This document shows positions 11,701 to 20,699 of a stretch of DNA of 64,000 nt, one piece after another. The translations under genes were made by a program, and so were the position numbers. The DNA is from Paracamarosporium sp. OC-R06-R3. Lineage: Eukaryota; Ascomycota; Dothideomycetes; Pleosporales; Didymosphaeriaceae. The notes under the pieces were generated by a model. It ran no database searches and was not told the DNA's origin. It saw nothing but the letters and a program-made list of their open reading frames with translations. Numbering within the stretch: the stretch's first letter is position 1; every line of letters starts with the position of its first letter. Location of the stretch: positions 169,498 to 233,497 of the forward strand of contig JACVRA010000169.1 of the NCBI GenBank assembly GCA_019828545.1. The letters run 5' to 3'.

Positions 11701-13385
11701 GCGCTAAGTTCGACAAACTCCAGCAAGATATGACTGTTGCATCCGGTCAGGCTGCTGCTGAGCGTGCTCAATGGCAGAAGAGTGACGAGGAGCATATGAA
11801 AAAATACGAAATCCTGAGCGCTCGCATTGAAGCTGAGGGTCGTACGCGTGAACGCCTTGAGCGCGAGCTCGAACGACTGGAGGGCCAGGAACGCGAGTTT
11901 ATGAAGCTCAGATTCACGCTTGAGCAGACACAGAAGCATAACGCTAGGCTTGAAGAGACTATCGAGCAGACCAGACAAGAGAGCATGGAGAACAAACGAG
12001 CTGCCGATCGATACGAGCGCGAGTTCCGTGAAGCCAGAGAAGCAGCGCACGCTGAGATTCGCCGCATGCGTACCCTTATGGAAGCCGACATCGACAAAGC
12101 CAACAACCAGGTCAACATCGTCCGTCATGATCTTGAAAGCGAAGTCGCCCGAGTCCGTACTGAGCTTGACAATGTACGCATGGATGCCGACACCGCCAAG
12201 GAAAAGCACGAGCTCGACTTGGAGGCAGCTGCTGATGCAAAGAGAGCTGCTGTTGGGGAAGCCTTGGAGAAGAACAAGCTAGCCCTTCTTGAGCAACAGC
12301 AGGCGTTTGAACGCCGCTTGGAAGGTATCAACCATGAGCACGCTCGCGTAGTAGCAATTGCCCGCGAGGACGAAGAACGAGCAGTCATGTTCCACAACGA
12401 GCGCATCGCACTCGCTGACTCTAAGATGGACAACCTTCGCGACAAAGTTGTTCTACTGGAAGAGAAACTCTCTGTTGCAAAAGAAGCCGCCAGTGCTGCT
12501 GCCGCCGCCGCTCAAAGCATGAAATCTCCAACTGGTGCCCCAAGCTCATATGCGTCGGGTACAGAGAAGATTTCGCCGCAAGCTTTGCGAGAATCCATTG
12601 CTGTCCTGCAAGAACAATTGCAGGAACGCGAATCCCGCATTGAGTCACTTGAGCACAAGTTGGCGGAGGTTGATACCGACGCTCCTGCCAAATTGAAGGA
12701 GCGTGATACCGAGATCAACTGGCTCCGGGAGCTACTTGGTGTCCGCATCGATGATCTGAGTGACCTCATCAACGCCTTGGCTCAGCCTGCTTTTGATCGT
12801 GAGAGTGTGCGTGATGCTGCCATCCGCATTCGCACAAACCTACAGATGGAGCAGCAAGAGAAGGAGCGCCTGATTACAGGTGGCCAGAAATCCCTTCCCA
12901 CATTATCAACGCTATCCAACTTTGCCTCTCCTAAGGCCGTACAACTTGCTGCAGCATTTGGCAACTGGCGCAGCAAAGGTCGCGAGAGCGCAGCCTCTGC
13001 CCTTGCGGGTACTTCGAGCAACAACGCATCACGCAACCAAACACCATCTCGCCCGACACCGCCTTCGGCTCAATCCTTCCTCTCCGGCCTTATGACACCG
13101 CCTACATCCAACCTGCGCCGGACACCCGAGCTTGTGTCTTCTGGTGCTCGTCCGCAGCCGCTGCTGCGGACGAACTCGGCGAGCTCACGTGGCTCCGTCG
13201 CCGGCTTCCCTAGCCTGGGAAAACAGCCTGTACCCAGCACTCCTCCGCTACTTCGCAAAGCATCGTACGACCAAGATGCAGAGGTTGAACCCTTCAGCGA
13301 AAACGGATTTTACGATGATGAAAGTACCGTCGACGGAGACATGACGCCCATCGGCTTGCACTTTGGACAACCACTTGATCGATGA
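5769..13385 (+). CDS. Giant repeat and coiled-coil protein, probable cytoskeletal or cell-cortex scaffold
   Basis: A single open frame of 2538 codons; an in-frame TGA directly before the ATG (5766-5768) fixes the start unless there is an upstream intron. Order of segments: Pro/Ser-rich N-terminus with two copies of NQFNLDHLIP-like sequence (about 120-165); a conserved-looking patch KKVFVKGKGVIISIARDIPR (about 347-370) followed by a Pro-rich turn; a glutamine-rich stretch near 615-640; about ten FKP-type repeats (about 895-990); about eleven copies of an IRxIVxEALxxH helix repeat (about 1480-1790); an almost uninterrupted Glu/Arg/Leu-rich coiled coil (about 1775-2245); and a Ser/Pro-rich tail. 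There is no membrane segment or enzymatic domain. The architecture resembles septal, spindle-pole or cortical anchors of filamentous fungi, but I cannot assign it to a named family. Confidence 0.9.
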   Translation: MLNLARRSSSLSLPPPSSPPSVIYEANCQPPSPAQTLWTAPSPTQTLGHSSPELPTLPSLSALGGVPRTPSTVARQDRTDTSYYTASWGSPYRNPPPSFDRQPHPSTNFGSDDLEGDSGLQFGLEHLLPPTLVEDNSPNRFNLDHLIPRLQDNASPNQFNLDHLIPSRLPATLETPTQPNFESGATPRVSRFGKQIATEEWVRQFLERRWNTETNDWLSDETANSSPESKPSFSQEYGGSPSVKKYRARRSNKTLNQQDFWSHFSKGQREELGKMMASRYANPDADSHSRQGSGTSLRSGLGLSRWAAQPTSPVEKPTPDAPQPSEDMLKKPLPNPPTQPAAPPRMRKKVFVKGKGVIISIARDIPRGTPGYPPKPMSPDAVEAKMQQFEREGYDTQGFRNWQGAGAIGEESLTQNRDVWPDEEYIRAARSTMPRVRISRKEDWDAYMNHLVEAKLAALGVGVGGEEETPSPMSRQASVQHPGLPFSPPLPTPSGGSHRGRQGSIVSGSFPLGPSPGHMSRQSIASPAAFANPRTSMHMHRHSTFSPASFIQQTASPTGAWSPGNYFGLQSARGGSPALPLSRPDLSGVVSPSSPFGMRPNQQFPFPQTPKDDLLVQMQQQQQQLQSQLLQQQQQQLLGLRPSSTLAEVPEAESEEEEMPLMKNAAKPGPEIAVPSPQRGHRHNISANLERGARDAEYHLEEAIDKQFNEGGDFSTEPETTEELKPSKPVAESTWEAAHPILHQPQPHSRAHSLAKPQQSMSFTFSATPENPRGDSDGAKTNISDVTNPSLEEGEIRETGSSAQHSKTASQVSNSWRDAKFAFGKPNSATHSKHTSRSSVSKLNVEAKEFKFNPSASFSPSLSSSFSSFTPALKSPADGASASNRTSIDGMSNLSVIAPAFKPDVPVFKPDAASFKPAIDAPVFEPSVNAPAFKPAFETPSFKPSVPEFKPGNTFMPKSGFSFSTSGPSFKPDAPVFNPNSAEFAPSKPVSPSAPNIFGNINITADDIVKPAKRSKAVPIVRPDATHQKTPEKQVEEEEPEDEAGRITKPEGREKRVRRGREDGDDVPRFALQPFLPSQALDELQQGRAPTQSLEIEKGNVPNEKENLSPEAPRVQSEPNSPEPLSFQDEVPFVKPNEPTMQAEESANSKTPIDDLSAHESDAATPTVEEIPKPAIRKHKSSLSATAKPFEFRPFAPAGGYDFGGIHITKPSVSQNEDPDKPRASPPRFASRSPATTFRPSDDGSYKTALESRRHVPYPESESVDFDHLGQASFNDIDAVMKHMNEEGSDFGVERDENSWEQSSPRRSIHEFERSDLPPSANILRSDAPSPSPRRLYAPRNMHPSSTSGITQDPFDDDRAAYESPVHRLNNADEVPMSDWDEGILSEGEDKIQTRSRFFDTHVDDIIGRLLQNRLGPLEKNLQGIQDAIAMMSQRPGRGRRSMSTAERLDSDADDEDDEWGTDSHYRNRSPGKNRKMEKFRTIVKEVLETYQPPVTSLPVPVPEPVLPEKIRDIVTEALATHQAQAAPVDHVKPENVRDVIMEALAHHQPQWTPPKFEPVPADQIRAIVEDAMVAHYPATPNDPLKPEEIRSIVAEAVAAHTAKPSVQPLQPDDIRLIVMEAFETHAPPAPPMPVPEQIWPEDIKSIITEALEQKPATEPLHPDAIRNIVEDALVAHKQPGEPLQAETIRSIVAEALASHEPPAQPAPSVEPVQPEAIRAIVAEALAAHKPAPSLGAPIDIPQPQVDLSEIYQVIGSLKASIAQTTSHHLQAEDVRELIDDAFKRQSMEVAKREETQAVQERDARIGDLETMLKEATLRFDAEMEARKELELREANSARLLEVTEKELALLKEQAVDDETKIRVLEEEREISRRSLDSFHAEEDEVRSKFAKLQIEHDELRLRTAAIEGAEYDAKKKLEAVTAENEALTFTLEEHRLSANKWRGDLQHAHEEAEKMRLAIEQSRLQAEEATRVRESMRAKFDKLQQDMTVASGQAAAERAQWQKSDEEHMKKYEILSARIEAEGRTRERLERELERLEGQEREFMKLRFTLEQTQKHNARLEETIEQTRQESMENKRAADRYEREFREAREAAHAEIRRMRTLMEADIDKANNQVNIVRHDLESEVARVRTELDNVRMDADTAKEKHELDLEAAADAKRAAVGEALEKNKLALLEQQQAFERRLEGINHEHARVVAIAREDEERAVMFHNERIALADSKMDNLRDKVVLLEEKLSVAKEAASAAAAAAQSMKSPTGAPSSYASGTEKISPQALRESIAVLQEQLQERESRIESLEHKLAEVDTDAPAKLKERDTEINWLRELLGVRIDDLSDLINALAQPAFDRESVRDAAIRIRTNLQMEQQEKERLITGGQKSLPTLSTLSNFASPKAVQLAAAFGNWRSKGRESAASALAGTSSNNASRNQTPSRPTPPSAQSFLSGLMTPPTSNLRRTPELVSSGARPQPLLRTNSASSRGSVAGFPSLGKQPVPSTPPLLRKASYDQDAEVEPFSENGFYDDESTVDGDMTPIGLHFGQPLDR
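8455..8760 (+). repeat. FKP-type short repeats inside the giant protein
   Basis: About ten copies of a 7-11-codon motif of the form (A/V)-P-x-F-(K/E/N)-P-(D/A/S) occur in a row, for example PAFKPD, PVFKPD, SFKPA, PVFEPS, EFKPG and PVFNPN. They resemble intrinsically disordered linear-motif arrays that offer multiple docking sites. The partner is unknown. Confidence 0.8.
10207..11130 (+). repeat. Tandem IRxIVxEAL helix repeat inside the giant protein
   Basis: Within the 2538-residue ORF a unit of about 25-30 codons recurs about eleven times. Each begins with a short Pro-rich linker (such as LKPEE, LQPDD, LHPDA, VQPEA) followed by (I/V)R-x-(I/L)-(V/I)-x-(E/D)-A-(L/V/F). Clear copies read IRDIVTEAL, VRDVIMEAL, IRAIVEDAM, IRSIVAEAV, IRLIVMEAF, IRNIVEDAL and IRAIVAEAL. 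Spacing varies, so this is a diverged protein repeat, not a recent DNA minisatellite. Confidence 0.85.
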
Positions 13386-15553
13386 CGTCGTTTTCCTCCA
13401 TCCTCACCACCATCAGTTTGAAATAACACTTTTCCTTTGTACACATCTCCTTTTTGTTCACAGCTCGTATACGAGCATCCTGTCGTTCTTTGTATGCTAC
13501 TTTTTTTATCGTACCGATGCCTGTCTTTTACAAATATTAATGCTTGCTTCCTGCGTTTGAACTCGGTCTGCTGTCTTTAGCGATATGAGCATGGATGGAT
13601 ATACCCCCAGTGCGCTAGATTGGATTTCCAGTGTGGAATAGTCAACTAAATTGTATAAAACAACATATCAATTTCTTCTCTCTAGTAGGACAGATAGGGT
13701 GGTGAAGTGGATCGTTTATAGGATCAAATTGTAATACAGTGGATAGGTTTACTCTGTTTGTTTACTTTACGTGTCAAGACAACGGGTGTAACAGCGTGTG
13801 CCGAGACACAGGTGACCCACGGCATCTAAACGTCTGCGTCAATCATTATACTCTAGTGTTCGATTCTGAACAATGACTTGTAACAATGCATCGCAGACAA
13901 CTATACTGCAAGACAACCCCCCCTCCCCCTGGCAAGATTGTGACCGGGTAATGCCTCACGTTCTGGGTTGCTTTGAGACATGTATCACGCTGAATAATCA
14001 TTGAGGATTATTCCTTGCCGAATCCATCGAGGTTGGTCTAGCATTTGCACTACCAAAGTCGGTGATAGGCTTTATCGTTTTTTTTCGTATTCGTGACCAG
14101 GCTCCTAGGTGGTGCCACTGTAAAGAAAGGTAGTCCGCCGCGGAAGCTGGGAGAGCAACACACCGGGTAGTCTGGAAGCACATGGAGTCGGTTGAATAAT
14201 AGGTACGGCTGTTGTTAATAGGAAGTTTTGGGGTGATGTACATTCGTTTTACCTACATTCAAACTGAGCTCATTCCGACTCAAGTCAAAGTATGCCCCTT
14301 GAAGAGACTTTTACTATTGTGTAGGAGTGCTCGCTTTTGCAATCGTGTTCGTCAAGATAAGACTGTTCCTTTCACACTCAGCCAGTCCTGGGCGTTGGAG
14401 GGACAGGAGGCATGATGTGACATGTCCCGTGGTCAGAAAAGCTACAGACCTGCCAGCGATGTGGAGGAGCGCACCCGTGGTCTATTCACTCGAAGCAATC
14501 AACATAGTCTGTAGACTTTCCGTCTGATCTCAAGACCTGCACATGGAGTCGAATCGTTATTGCATGCCGGCTATTTTACTCTGAACATATCAGCTTTTTC
14601 TTGTAGTGTTGAAATGTAATATAAACCATGACCGATTGATATCGAATGGCAACAAACGTAAGTTTCTCAACACGATCTTTTTCAATAGGCCTAAGAGTTG
14701 CGTTCAGTATTTCGAAAGTTTTGCTATCGACTCAAACAGACAACAATGCATAGTTGATGTTGCATTGACGCAGCATTTTGTGTTGCGCGGCTGGATATGG
14801 CTCCCATCGGAGGCTCGGAAATTACTTCTACCCTTCCATTAGGGTGACACGGGTGCATCATTTGGATATAGTTAGGAAGAAGCTTCCGTAGCTATGGAAT
14901 ACTGCTCTTACTTTTTTACAGTGCCCATATAAGACAAAAACATTTATAGAGATACTACATACGACTACAGGATCTCGAGAACAAGTTTTTCCTGTCCGCT
15001 CTGATACTTGTCATGGGACCGTATCTAGTGAGTGTTTTTCTTGCCTATCTCCTGCTTTGGGTAGTATTAGTACCGATTACAGGTTTTAGTCCAAGGCCAT
15101 AATAGCCAGGACAGAAGATTTTAAGCGCTAGGATTCTGGGGCTGTTGAAGCAGCAAGACTAAGGGAGGCAGAGTAACTTTTGTGAGATAGTGAGCTGTGG
15201 AAATAGGAAGCCTGCGATCGGATTTAGTTCAGCTATCATATGCTGAGCGCGCTCGAAAGCAGAGCATGCATTTAGAAACAAATTACTAGCCAAGAGAAAG
15301 ACGAGTGTGTCCCTCAGAAACCCAAGTTATTCGTCGTTTGACTAGCAGCACACTCGATACCGTGATAGCCTGCTTCTATCGCATAGCGCTAGAAACTGGT
15401 ATCAACAAGAGGCTGGCAAATGAGAATGTGTTTCGAGTAGCGTTATGCACGTTTCTCAGCCTTTCCTTAGCTAAATGTTTTTATTAGGCATCATCTATGA
15501 AGTAAGAGGAAGGTCATGTAAATGGGAAACAAAGTCACCGAGTTATATTAACC
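13386..15553. other. Gene-poor spacer
   Basis: No supported gene lies between the giant protein and the HET gene. The base composition is AT-richer than in the genes around it, ORFs are short and unrelated to known families, and there is a C-rich tract near 13916-13930. Confidence 0.5.
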
Positions 15554-17611
15554 TTACACAATCTCAATCAAGCGCTCTTCTTTCTCAAAAAGGATGTCGT
15601 CAACGAAATCTTCGAAAGTAGCTTCCAGTTTCAAAAACCCTACGCGAGTAAAAACCCCCTCCATGGGCTTAAGGACCATCAAATACATCCTAGCAGGATC
15701 TTTCCTGCCTGTTCGGGGGCGACCTGGATGCGTTGCTAGTAGGGCAACTTGCAAACCGTTTGACTCGAAATGATCGGATAAATCGCAGCCCGATTCGGCG
15801 CCCCCGGGCATGTTGAGTTCCCCTTTGATTTGTCGACAATGTTTCATAGTAGGTGTTGTCGTGCCCTCTCGGCTTATAAATAACGGATGGTCTTTGCGCG
15901 GATCCAGGTGCGGCCCGGACTGCTTCAATCTGCTAGTGATAGTACACAGTGGTCTCCTTTTATTGAAGGCTATAGAGTATGTGTCGGACCGAAGGAGGCG
16001 TGTTTTGATTATGAGAGCATAGGGTAACTTCTCTATAGCCTTTTCTAGGCCCCCGAGCATCATGAGAGACCCAGATTTAGGGATTATCTGTCCCTCCACC
16101 TTAATTTGGGCGATTGTCGCTTCCACTTCTAAATTGTGATATTCTAAATCACTTTCTGTGCGAATGGCTAAGTTGACACCTCCCTTCCATTCGGCCCACG
16201 ACCAAGAAGGTAGGAAGTGCCTCCGGGCGGGCTTGGCTGATTCTGGGCATGATTCCATTGGGGAGGTTTTCGCCCAGGAGAGGCTTTCGTGCACCCAGAG
16301 TAAACTTACCAAGAACGACTTGTGAGTTTCTATTAGCGACTCCGGATAAAAGACAAGTGGTAATCCAGCAATCTGATATACTGGCCCCCTTCCCTTCTGC
16401 AGATGTTTTATAATGCCTTCAAATGCACTTAGAGAATCTGTCTCATTCTTCATGTGTCGGCGAGTGTATTGTTGGACAAGTTTATAGAATCCGAAGAAGC
16501 GCTGTCGATGCCCTCGAACATATGAAATACCGCCTATCAAACGACCAAGGAAAAGGCCTGAGTGAAGATTGGCCCAGAACCTTTTTCTATAAGAGTGAAG
16601 GTCTTTCCAATTGGCCTTCAGTGATTCGCAGATTTGCATTGCCTGACATTCGAAGTACGTCTCATGCTCTGTGAAATAGAGTAGACGTCGTGAAAGCATA
16701 GCTTCTTGAAATGTCCAGGCTCTTTCTGCCCACGTGGACGATTGTATCAGATGTCGAGGATGGCGCTCGGTGAATATGATCTGAAAGTTACCTGCATCGA
16801 CTGGTGGTCTCGACTGCGTTCGCGGTCTACTAGAAACACCTGCTAGTCCAAATTGTTTATCTTTACCTGCAGCAGCAACGATAGTGAGCTCAGCTCCACG
16901 GTATATGGAATCCATGATGGGCATCTGCGAACTTTTGTCTTCATCGCTGTTCTGATCAACACAATGTTCGTCAACCCACAAATATCGGTATCCAAGCCTT
17001 CGAGTTACATCGATAGCGTCCTGTATTGTCTTGGCAGGATTTGAGATATGCGACGGTAATGTGTCACCCCAAACGTAACTCAGCGCGAGGTAAATCATTG
17101 ATTGCGAAACTTCCACGACGAGCGGTTCACTTTTACAATCAATTAATCTAGAAGGCCGTATTTTGTCCACATTTTCATTGCACGATGATGAATGGATATT
17201 CTTACAACATGCAAGCCATGACTTTATCTCCTCAAAGTTGACTTTTGGCGGCGGTACTCGAGGAGTGAAAATCCCTTCGACTTTGGCCGAAGTTGACAGA
17301 CAAAAGGCATATCTTGTTGGTGCATCTCGTTTGAGGTCTGTGCAACTCGAGTCGACGATAGTAAGATGGGGTAGATCCCTCGCTCTCAGTTCTTCAGGAA
17401 TTACTTTGAGGGTTTTCTTCGCCTTATTCTTTCCCTGGCTAAAAGTCGAATATGCATGAAGTTGGAGGTGTGTATTGTCGGCAGGAGGATTGGCTTGCAT
17501 CATCCATTGAAATGCCAAACAGAGTTCGCACGATGTGGCAACATTATATAACCTTGTGCCTAACTTAGCGATCAAGCAACCTTCAAACCCGCTGACTGTA
17601 GGTCCTTCCAT
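15554..17611 (-). CDS. HET-domain protein (heterokaryon-incompatibility type), 5' end apparently frameshifted
   Basis: An open frame of about 685 residues from the ATG at 17611. The HET core is clear: LALSYVWGD, then YRYLWVDEHCVDQNS, then AELTIVAAAGKD and AERAWTFQEAMLSRRLLYF. HET domains occur in fungal self/non-self recognition proteins that can trigger cell death when incompatible strains fuse; most copies, like this one, have no tested partner. The frame extends upstream of 17611 without another ATG. The normal N-terminal entry of such proteins (a Cys-x2-Cys motif followed by INFSAVLD) is found instead in the overlapping minus-strand frame at 17620-17665. A small insertion or deletion near 17590-17625 therefore probably separated the first residues from the rest. 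The gene could still be translated from 17611, or it may be a pseudogene. Confidence 0.75.
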   Translation of the reverse strand: MEGPTVSGFEGCLIAKLGTRLYNVATSCELCLAFQWMMQANPPADNTHLQLHAYSTFSQGKNKAKKTLKVIPEELRARDLPHLTIVDSSCTDLKRDAPTRYAFCLSTSAKVEGIFTPRVPPPKVNFEEIKSWLACCKNIHSSSCNENVDKIRPSRLIDCKSEPLVVEVSQSMIYLALSYVWGDTLPSHISNPAKTIQDAIDVTRRLGYRYLWVDEHCVDQNSDEDKSSQMPIMDSIYRGAELTIVAAAGKDKQFGLAGVSSRPRTQSRPPVDAGNFQIIFTERHPRHLIQSSTWAERAWTFQEAMLSRRLLYFTEHETYFECQAMQICESLKANWKDLHSYRKRFWANLHSGLFLGRLIGGISYVRGHRQRFFGFYKLVQQYTRRHMKNETDSLSAFEGIIKHLQKGRGPVYQIAGLPLVFYPESLIETHKSFLVSLLWVHESLSWAKTSPMESCPESAKPARRHFLPSWSWAEWKGGVNLAIRTESDLEYHNLEVEATIAQIKVEGQIIPKSGSLMMLGGLEKAIEKLPYALIIKTRLLRSDTYSIAFNKRRPLCTITSRLKQSGPHLDPRKDHPLFISREGTTTPTMKHCRQIKGELNMPGGAESGCDLSDHFESNGLQVALLATHPGRPRTGRKDPARMYLMVLKPMEGVFTRVGFLKLEATFEDFVDDILFEKEERLIEIV

Positions 17612-18294
17612 GATAGGTCTAGGACCGCAGAAAAGTTTATCTGTTGACACGGACCACAGAGTCTTGTTGGACTATTTCCAGTTGAGAGTCTTGTGCGCTT
17701 TGATGATTCGGGTTGCTGTGCAGTATGCGCTCTTTTTCTAGTTAACATGGTCGGCGTATCTAAGGTATGTGTCGATCCTTGAGTCCTTCGCTCCCTTGGT
17801 TGTGGTCGTATCGCTTGAGTTCTTAGTTGGATCGTTGGAGTTCTTGATGCTGTTGCACCATCGGTTTTTGGCTTCCGTTTTCCTCTGGAGAGGCTGAGTC
17901 CTTCTTTCTTGAGTGCTCTGTATATTGTATCTTCAGAGACGTCCTTCTCAAAGTAGGAGTTGCTAAGGAGCTCCTGGTAGGTGATTCCCCGTGACTCTCG
18001 TACTATACGGAACAGCGATTGCTTCTCCTGAGGAGTAGGCTCTGAGGGCCGTCCGGAGCGAGGTTTCGACTGATTGGTGCCAGTTTTTTTATACCTTTTG
18101 TTGGTGTCACGTATACACTTCTCGGTGCAGCCAAACTCGCTTTCCAGATCCGCCGCTGATGCACCAGCCTCAGTCTTCGAAACAATCAACCTGCGTACTG
18201 CAAGAGAAAGCTCGCCACCTGTCTTGCGACTTTCGCTTATTCTTGTACCAAAATCTTTCATGCTAATGGAGTTATCAGGTGTTAAGGCCAGCAT
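17572..18294 (-). CDS. Helix-turn-helix protein derived from a Tc1/mariner-type transposase N-terminus, running into HET-gene sequence
   Basis: An ATG-started frame of 240 residues. Residues about 25-135 look like the paired-type double helix-turn-helix DNA-binding region of Tc1-family transposases: AADLESEFGCTEKCIRDTNK followed by SGRPSEPTPQEKQSLFRIV and the second helix set ending in RALKKEGLSLSRGKRKPK. The catalytic DDE region that should follow is missing. In its place are a basic linker and, at the C-terminus, LCGPCQQINFSAVLD, which looks like the start of the neighbouring HET protein. It may be a transposon fragment abutting the HET gene, a domesticated DNA-binding protein, or the displaced N-terminus of a fused HTH-HET gene. 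The overlap with the HET frame is 40 nt from its first ATG. Confidence 0.5.
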   Translation of the reverse strand: MLALTPDNSISMKDFGTRISESRKTGGELSLAVRRLIVSKTEAGASAADLESEFGCTEKCIRDTNKRYKKTGTNQSKPRSGRPSEPTPQEKQSLFRIVRESRGITYQELLSNSYFEKDVSEDTIYRALKKEGLSLSRGKRKPKTDGATASRTPTIQLRTQAIRPQPRERRTQGSTHTLDTPTMLTRKRAHTAQQPESSKRTRLSTGNSPTRLCGPCQQINFSAVLDLSWKDLQSAGLKVA

Positions 18295-19311
18295 GTTGAT
18301 GTGGCTTGGCGCACCAGACTAATGTGCTAGTACTGCAGAACAAGAGATGCATGAGACCAAACCAAAGGGCCATGTATTAAGTGGTATTCAGTTAATCGCG
18401 ACGATGAATCCGTCACAATAAATCTTGTAGAGACATTAGGCAACAGTCTCAGCCATCCAGCGCAGCATTCTGGTGAGGTCATTATCAGTTATTTGTTGCA
18501 TCAGAAATGTTGTGTTACGCCAGACCGTATCTTTGGAACTCGCTATAGCCAATGAACATGTTTGCGCTGTCATTGCACGGCGCGTAGACAAGCAATCATT
18601 GCAAGAATATTTCAGTCACCGATGTAGGAAGTTTTTGTTGCATTTGTAAATTACTGGGGTGAGGTGACTAGTGAAGGAATGTAACACAACCAAAGATGCC
18701 CTACTGCTACAACTTTACAACTCCGTTTGGTTGAAACAGTCGCTAGTATGCAAGAGTCGCACTGTGCACAAGTATGTTCAACGATCCTTGAACATGACGG
18801 AGATCACCCACGCCCTTCTAATCGTGGCAGCAATCGCAGGAATTCCTTTTGCTGACCGCGCAGACAGTCACGCCCGTATTATCCTTGATCAATATTCTGC
18901 TCTAACCTTACAATTGTAATGTTAATGAAGTCGCATACATGTAAAGACGAGCCGAAACTCTTCTTATCTTCGGCTCACAACGCCATCTAATGACCACATC
19001 CTCATGGAAAGTTTGCGGGCGTGCCCACCACTATGAGGAACCGTTCGACTGACGCCAGTTCCAACACAGATACTAATATGACTTGACCATAGGCTTGCAT
19101 CGTAATGTCCTGCTATGCGTTAAACAATCATACGATCGTCGGAACAAAGAGTAATAGCATCAGTTGTGACTAATTCAGCGGCTGGACCAGCGGCGTAATT
19201 TGCTATGCTTTTGACTCCAGTACACGTTGCAATTATTCATTGGATCTGGATTAGATCGAGCTGCTTGTATGTGTTATGCCAATAGATTCCACAATTCACG
19301 CCGATAACTTT
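18295..19311. other. Gene-poor spacer
   Basis: AT-leaning sequence upstream of the HTH ORF and before the 5S copy. ORFs are short and show no family resemblance. I see no terminal inverted repeats or complete transposon. Confidence 0.45.
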
Positions 19312-19430
19312 GCATACGATCATAGGGTCCTGAAAGCAAGGCTTCCCGTTCGCTCAGCCATATTGAAGTAAGATACTGGTGGATTAGTAGTTAAATCGGT
19401 GACGATTAGCGAATACCCACTGTTGTATGT
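19312..19430 (+). rRNA. Dispersed 5S rRNA copy, probably a RIP-mutated pseudogene
   Basis: The segment aligns over its full length of about 119 nt with the fungal 5S rRNA as I know it. It shares GCATACGA at the 5' end, CATAGGGT, the block GGCTTCCCG, CGCTCAGCC, TTAGTAGTT, CGGTGAC, AGCGAATA and a 3' end of CTGTTGTATGT, followed by T4 at 19431-19434. Most differences from an intact fungal 5S are C-to-T or G-to-A: GATCATAGG for GACC, GTTCGC for GTCCGC, CCATATTGAAG for CCGTACTTAAG, and GTTAAATCGG for GTTGGGTGGG. This bias suggests a repeat copy hit by RIP, as known for some Neurospora 5S pseudogenes. Internal promoter elements are partly altered, so transcription is doubtful. Confidence 0.8.
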
Positions 19431-19434
19431 TTTT

Positions 19435-20699
19435 GATCCTATATCATTTCAAATTTTCCTCTGTCTGTGAACCACTAGTGATATATCTTTTTGGCCGTTG
19501 TCTATAATCGACAGAAACCAAACAGGCGGGTAGTATGTCCTTTACCAGATTATGGCGATTTCGGTCCAATAGTCTTGAAGAAAGAACTGAAGGCTTTTGT
19601 TTTGGCTAACACATTACTCTTTGGTCGACCTGCTCCCTAACCTGCGCCGTCAAACACCAAAAGAACGACTCGTCGAACCTCCACGTAGTGTAGCACGCGA
19701 CCAGCGACCCCGGCCGAGATCTAGGAGGCGGAGAAACGGAGAAAGGCGCCCCAAATTGCCCATCTGTATCTCGCAAATGCGCACTTCGCATTCGCAATCG
19801 GCCTTATTCTGTGGCATTTCCCAACCACAAAAACCCAGCTCTGCAGATCATCTCTCGCTACTAGCAAAGTTTCTAGTACGCGGCCAAAAAAGGCCGAACG
19901 CGATCGCCTTACACTAGGCTTTGCTGCGCTTTGCTACGAGCCGCGTGTGCAGTAGCGCCAGCACGCGGAAGGGGAAGCTCAAACTTAAGTACCTGGAACC
20001 CGTTTGAGATGGGGCAGGTGCGCCGGAAGCTTTGCGAATGTACCAAGCTTTTGCCATCATCTAAATTGAGTTAAGCTGGAGTAGCGTTCGCTCTGGACGG
20101 TGGGACGCCGAACTTTATATGCGGACTATGATGTGCCGGCACGGGAGGCGATCATAAAGTTAGTGAAGCTTGATTGTTGTTGGAGTGTCCACTATATCCG
20201 TACGCTTGGTAACGTGAACATGGGAAATTGACATGGAGCCGGGGGTGTTTCGTTAGTACGTAGATACATATTAAACCGACTAGACTGCGAGTCAGCGCCT
20301 TCTGACTACCGACGGCTGGCAGGCCGCAAAAGACGGTCAAGTGTACGGCGCGGGTTGCTCCACGTATTCTACTTTCGGCGCAAAGGAATCAGGGGCTGCT
20401 CCGTGGTAATGTAAGCAGTATACAGTTTGACCTAGTCCCGATACATGCACAACACATCCCGAATTCCTTTATGAATATTGGGTTTGTTGCGAAGGTCACG
20501 GGCGTAATGCAGGCAAGCTTAGGCGCACGCAGAAATACTTCAAGTACCCCACGGGAGAACATCACCTGCTAGGTTTCTTAGCGGTTGCATCACGTGAGTC
20601 GGGCCATCCAACAGATCGCATAATATTGTCAGTATATGAAAGATAGCGCTGATATGTCACCGACTCATGCTTGCCCATCCTGGGGTAACTTCGACGGTA
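19435..20699. other. Gene-poor spacer
   Basis: Between the 5S copy and the 3' end of DBP4. A GC-richer patch lies at about 19640-19960, with open frames on both strands and no recognisable product. It may be an old insertion, but no repeat boundaries are visible. Confidence 0.4.

Noticed and set aside
17612..17650. Starting the HET protein at 17650
   Set aside because: The codon is GTG; the first ATG in this frame is at 17611, and upstream HET-like sequence is in another frame.
19597..19917. 106-codon frame in the patch right of the 5S copy
   Set aside because: No domain and an overlapping antisense frame; no repeat ends or splice signals support a gene.
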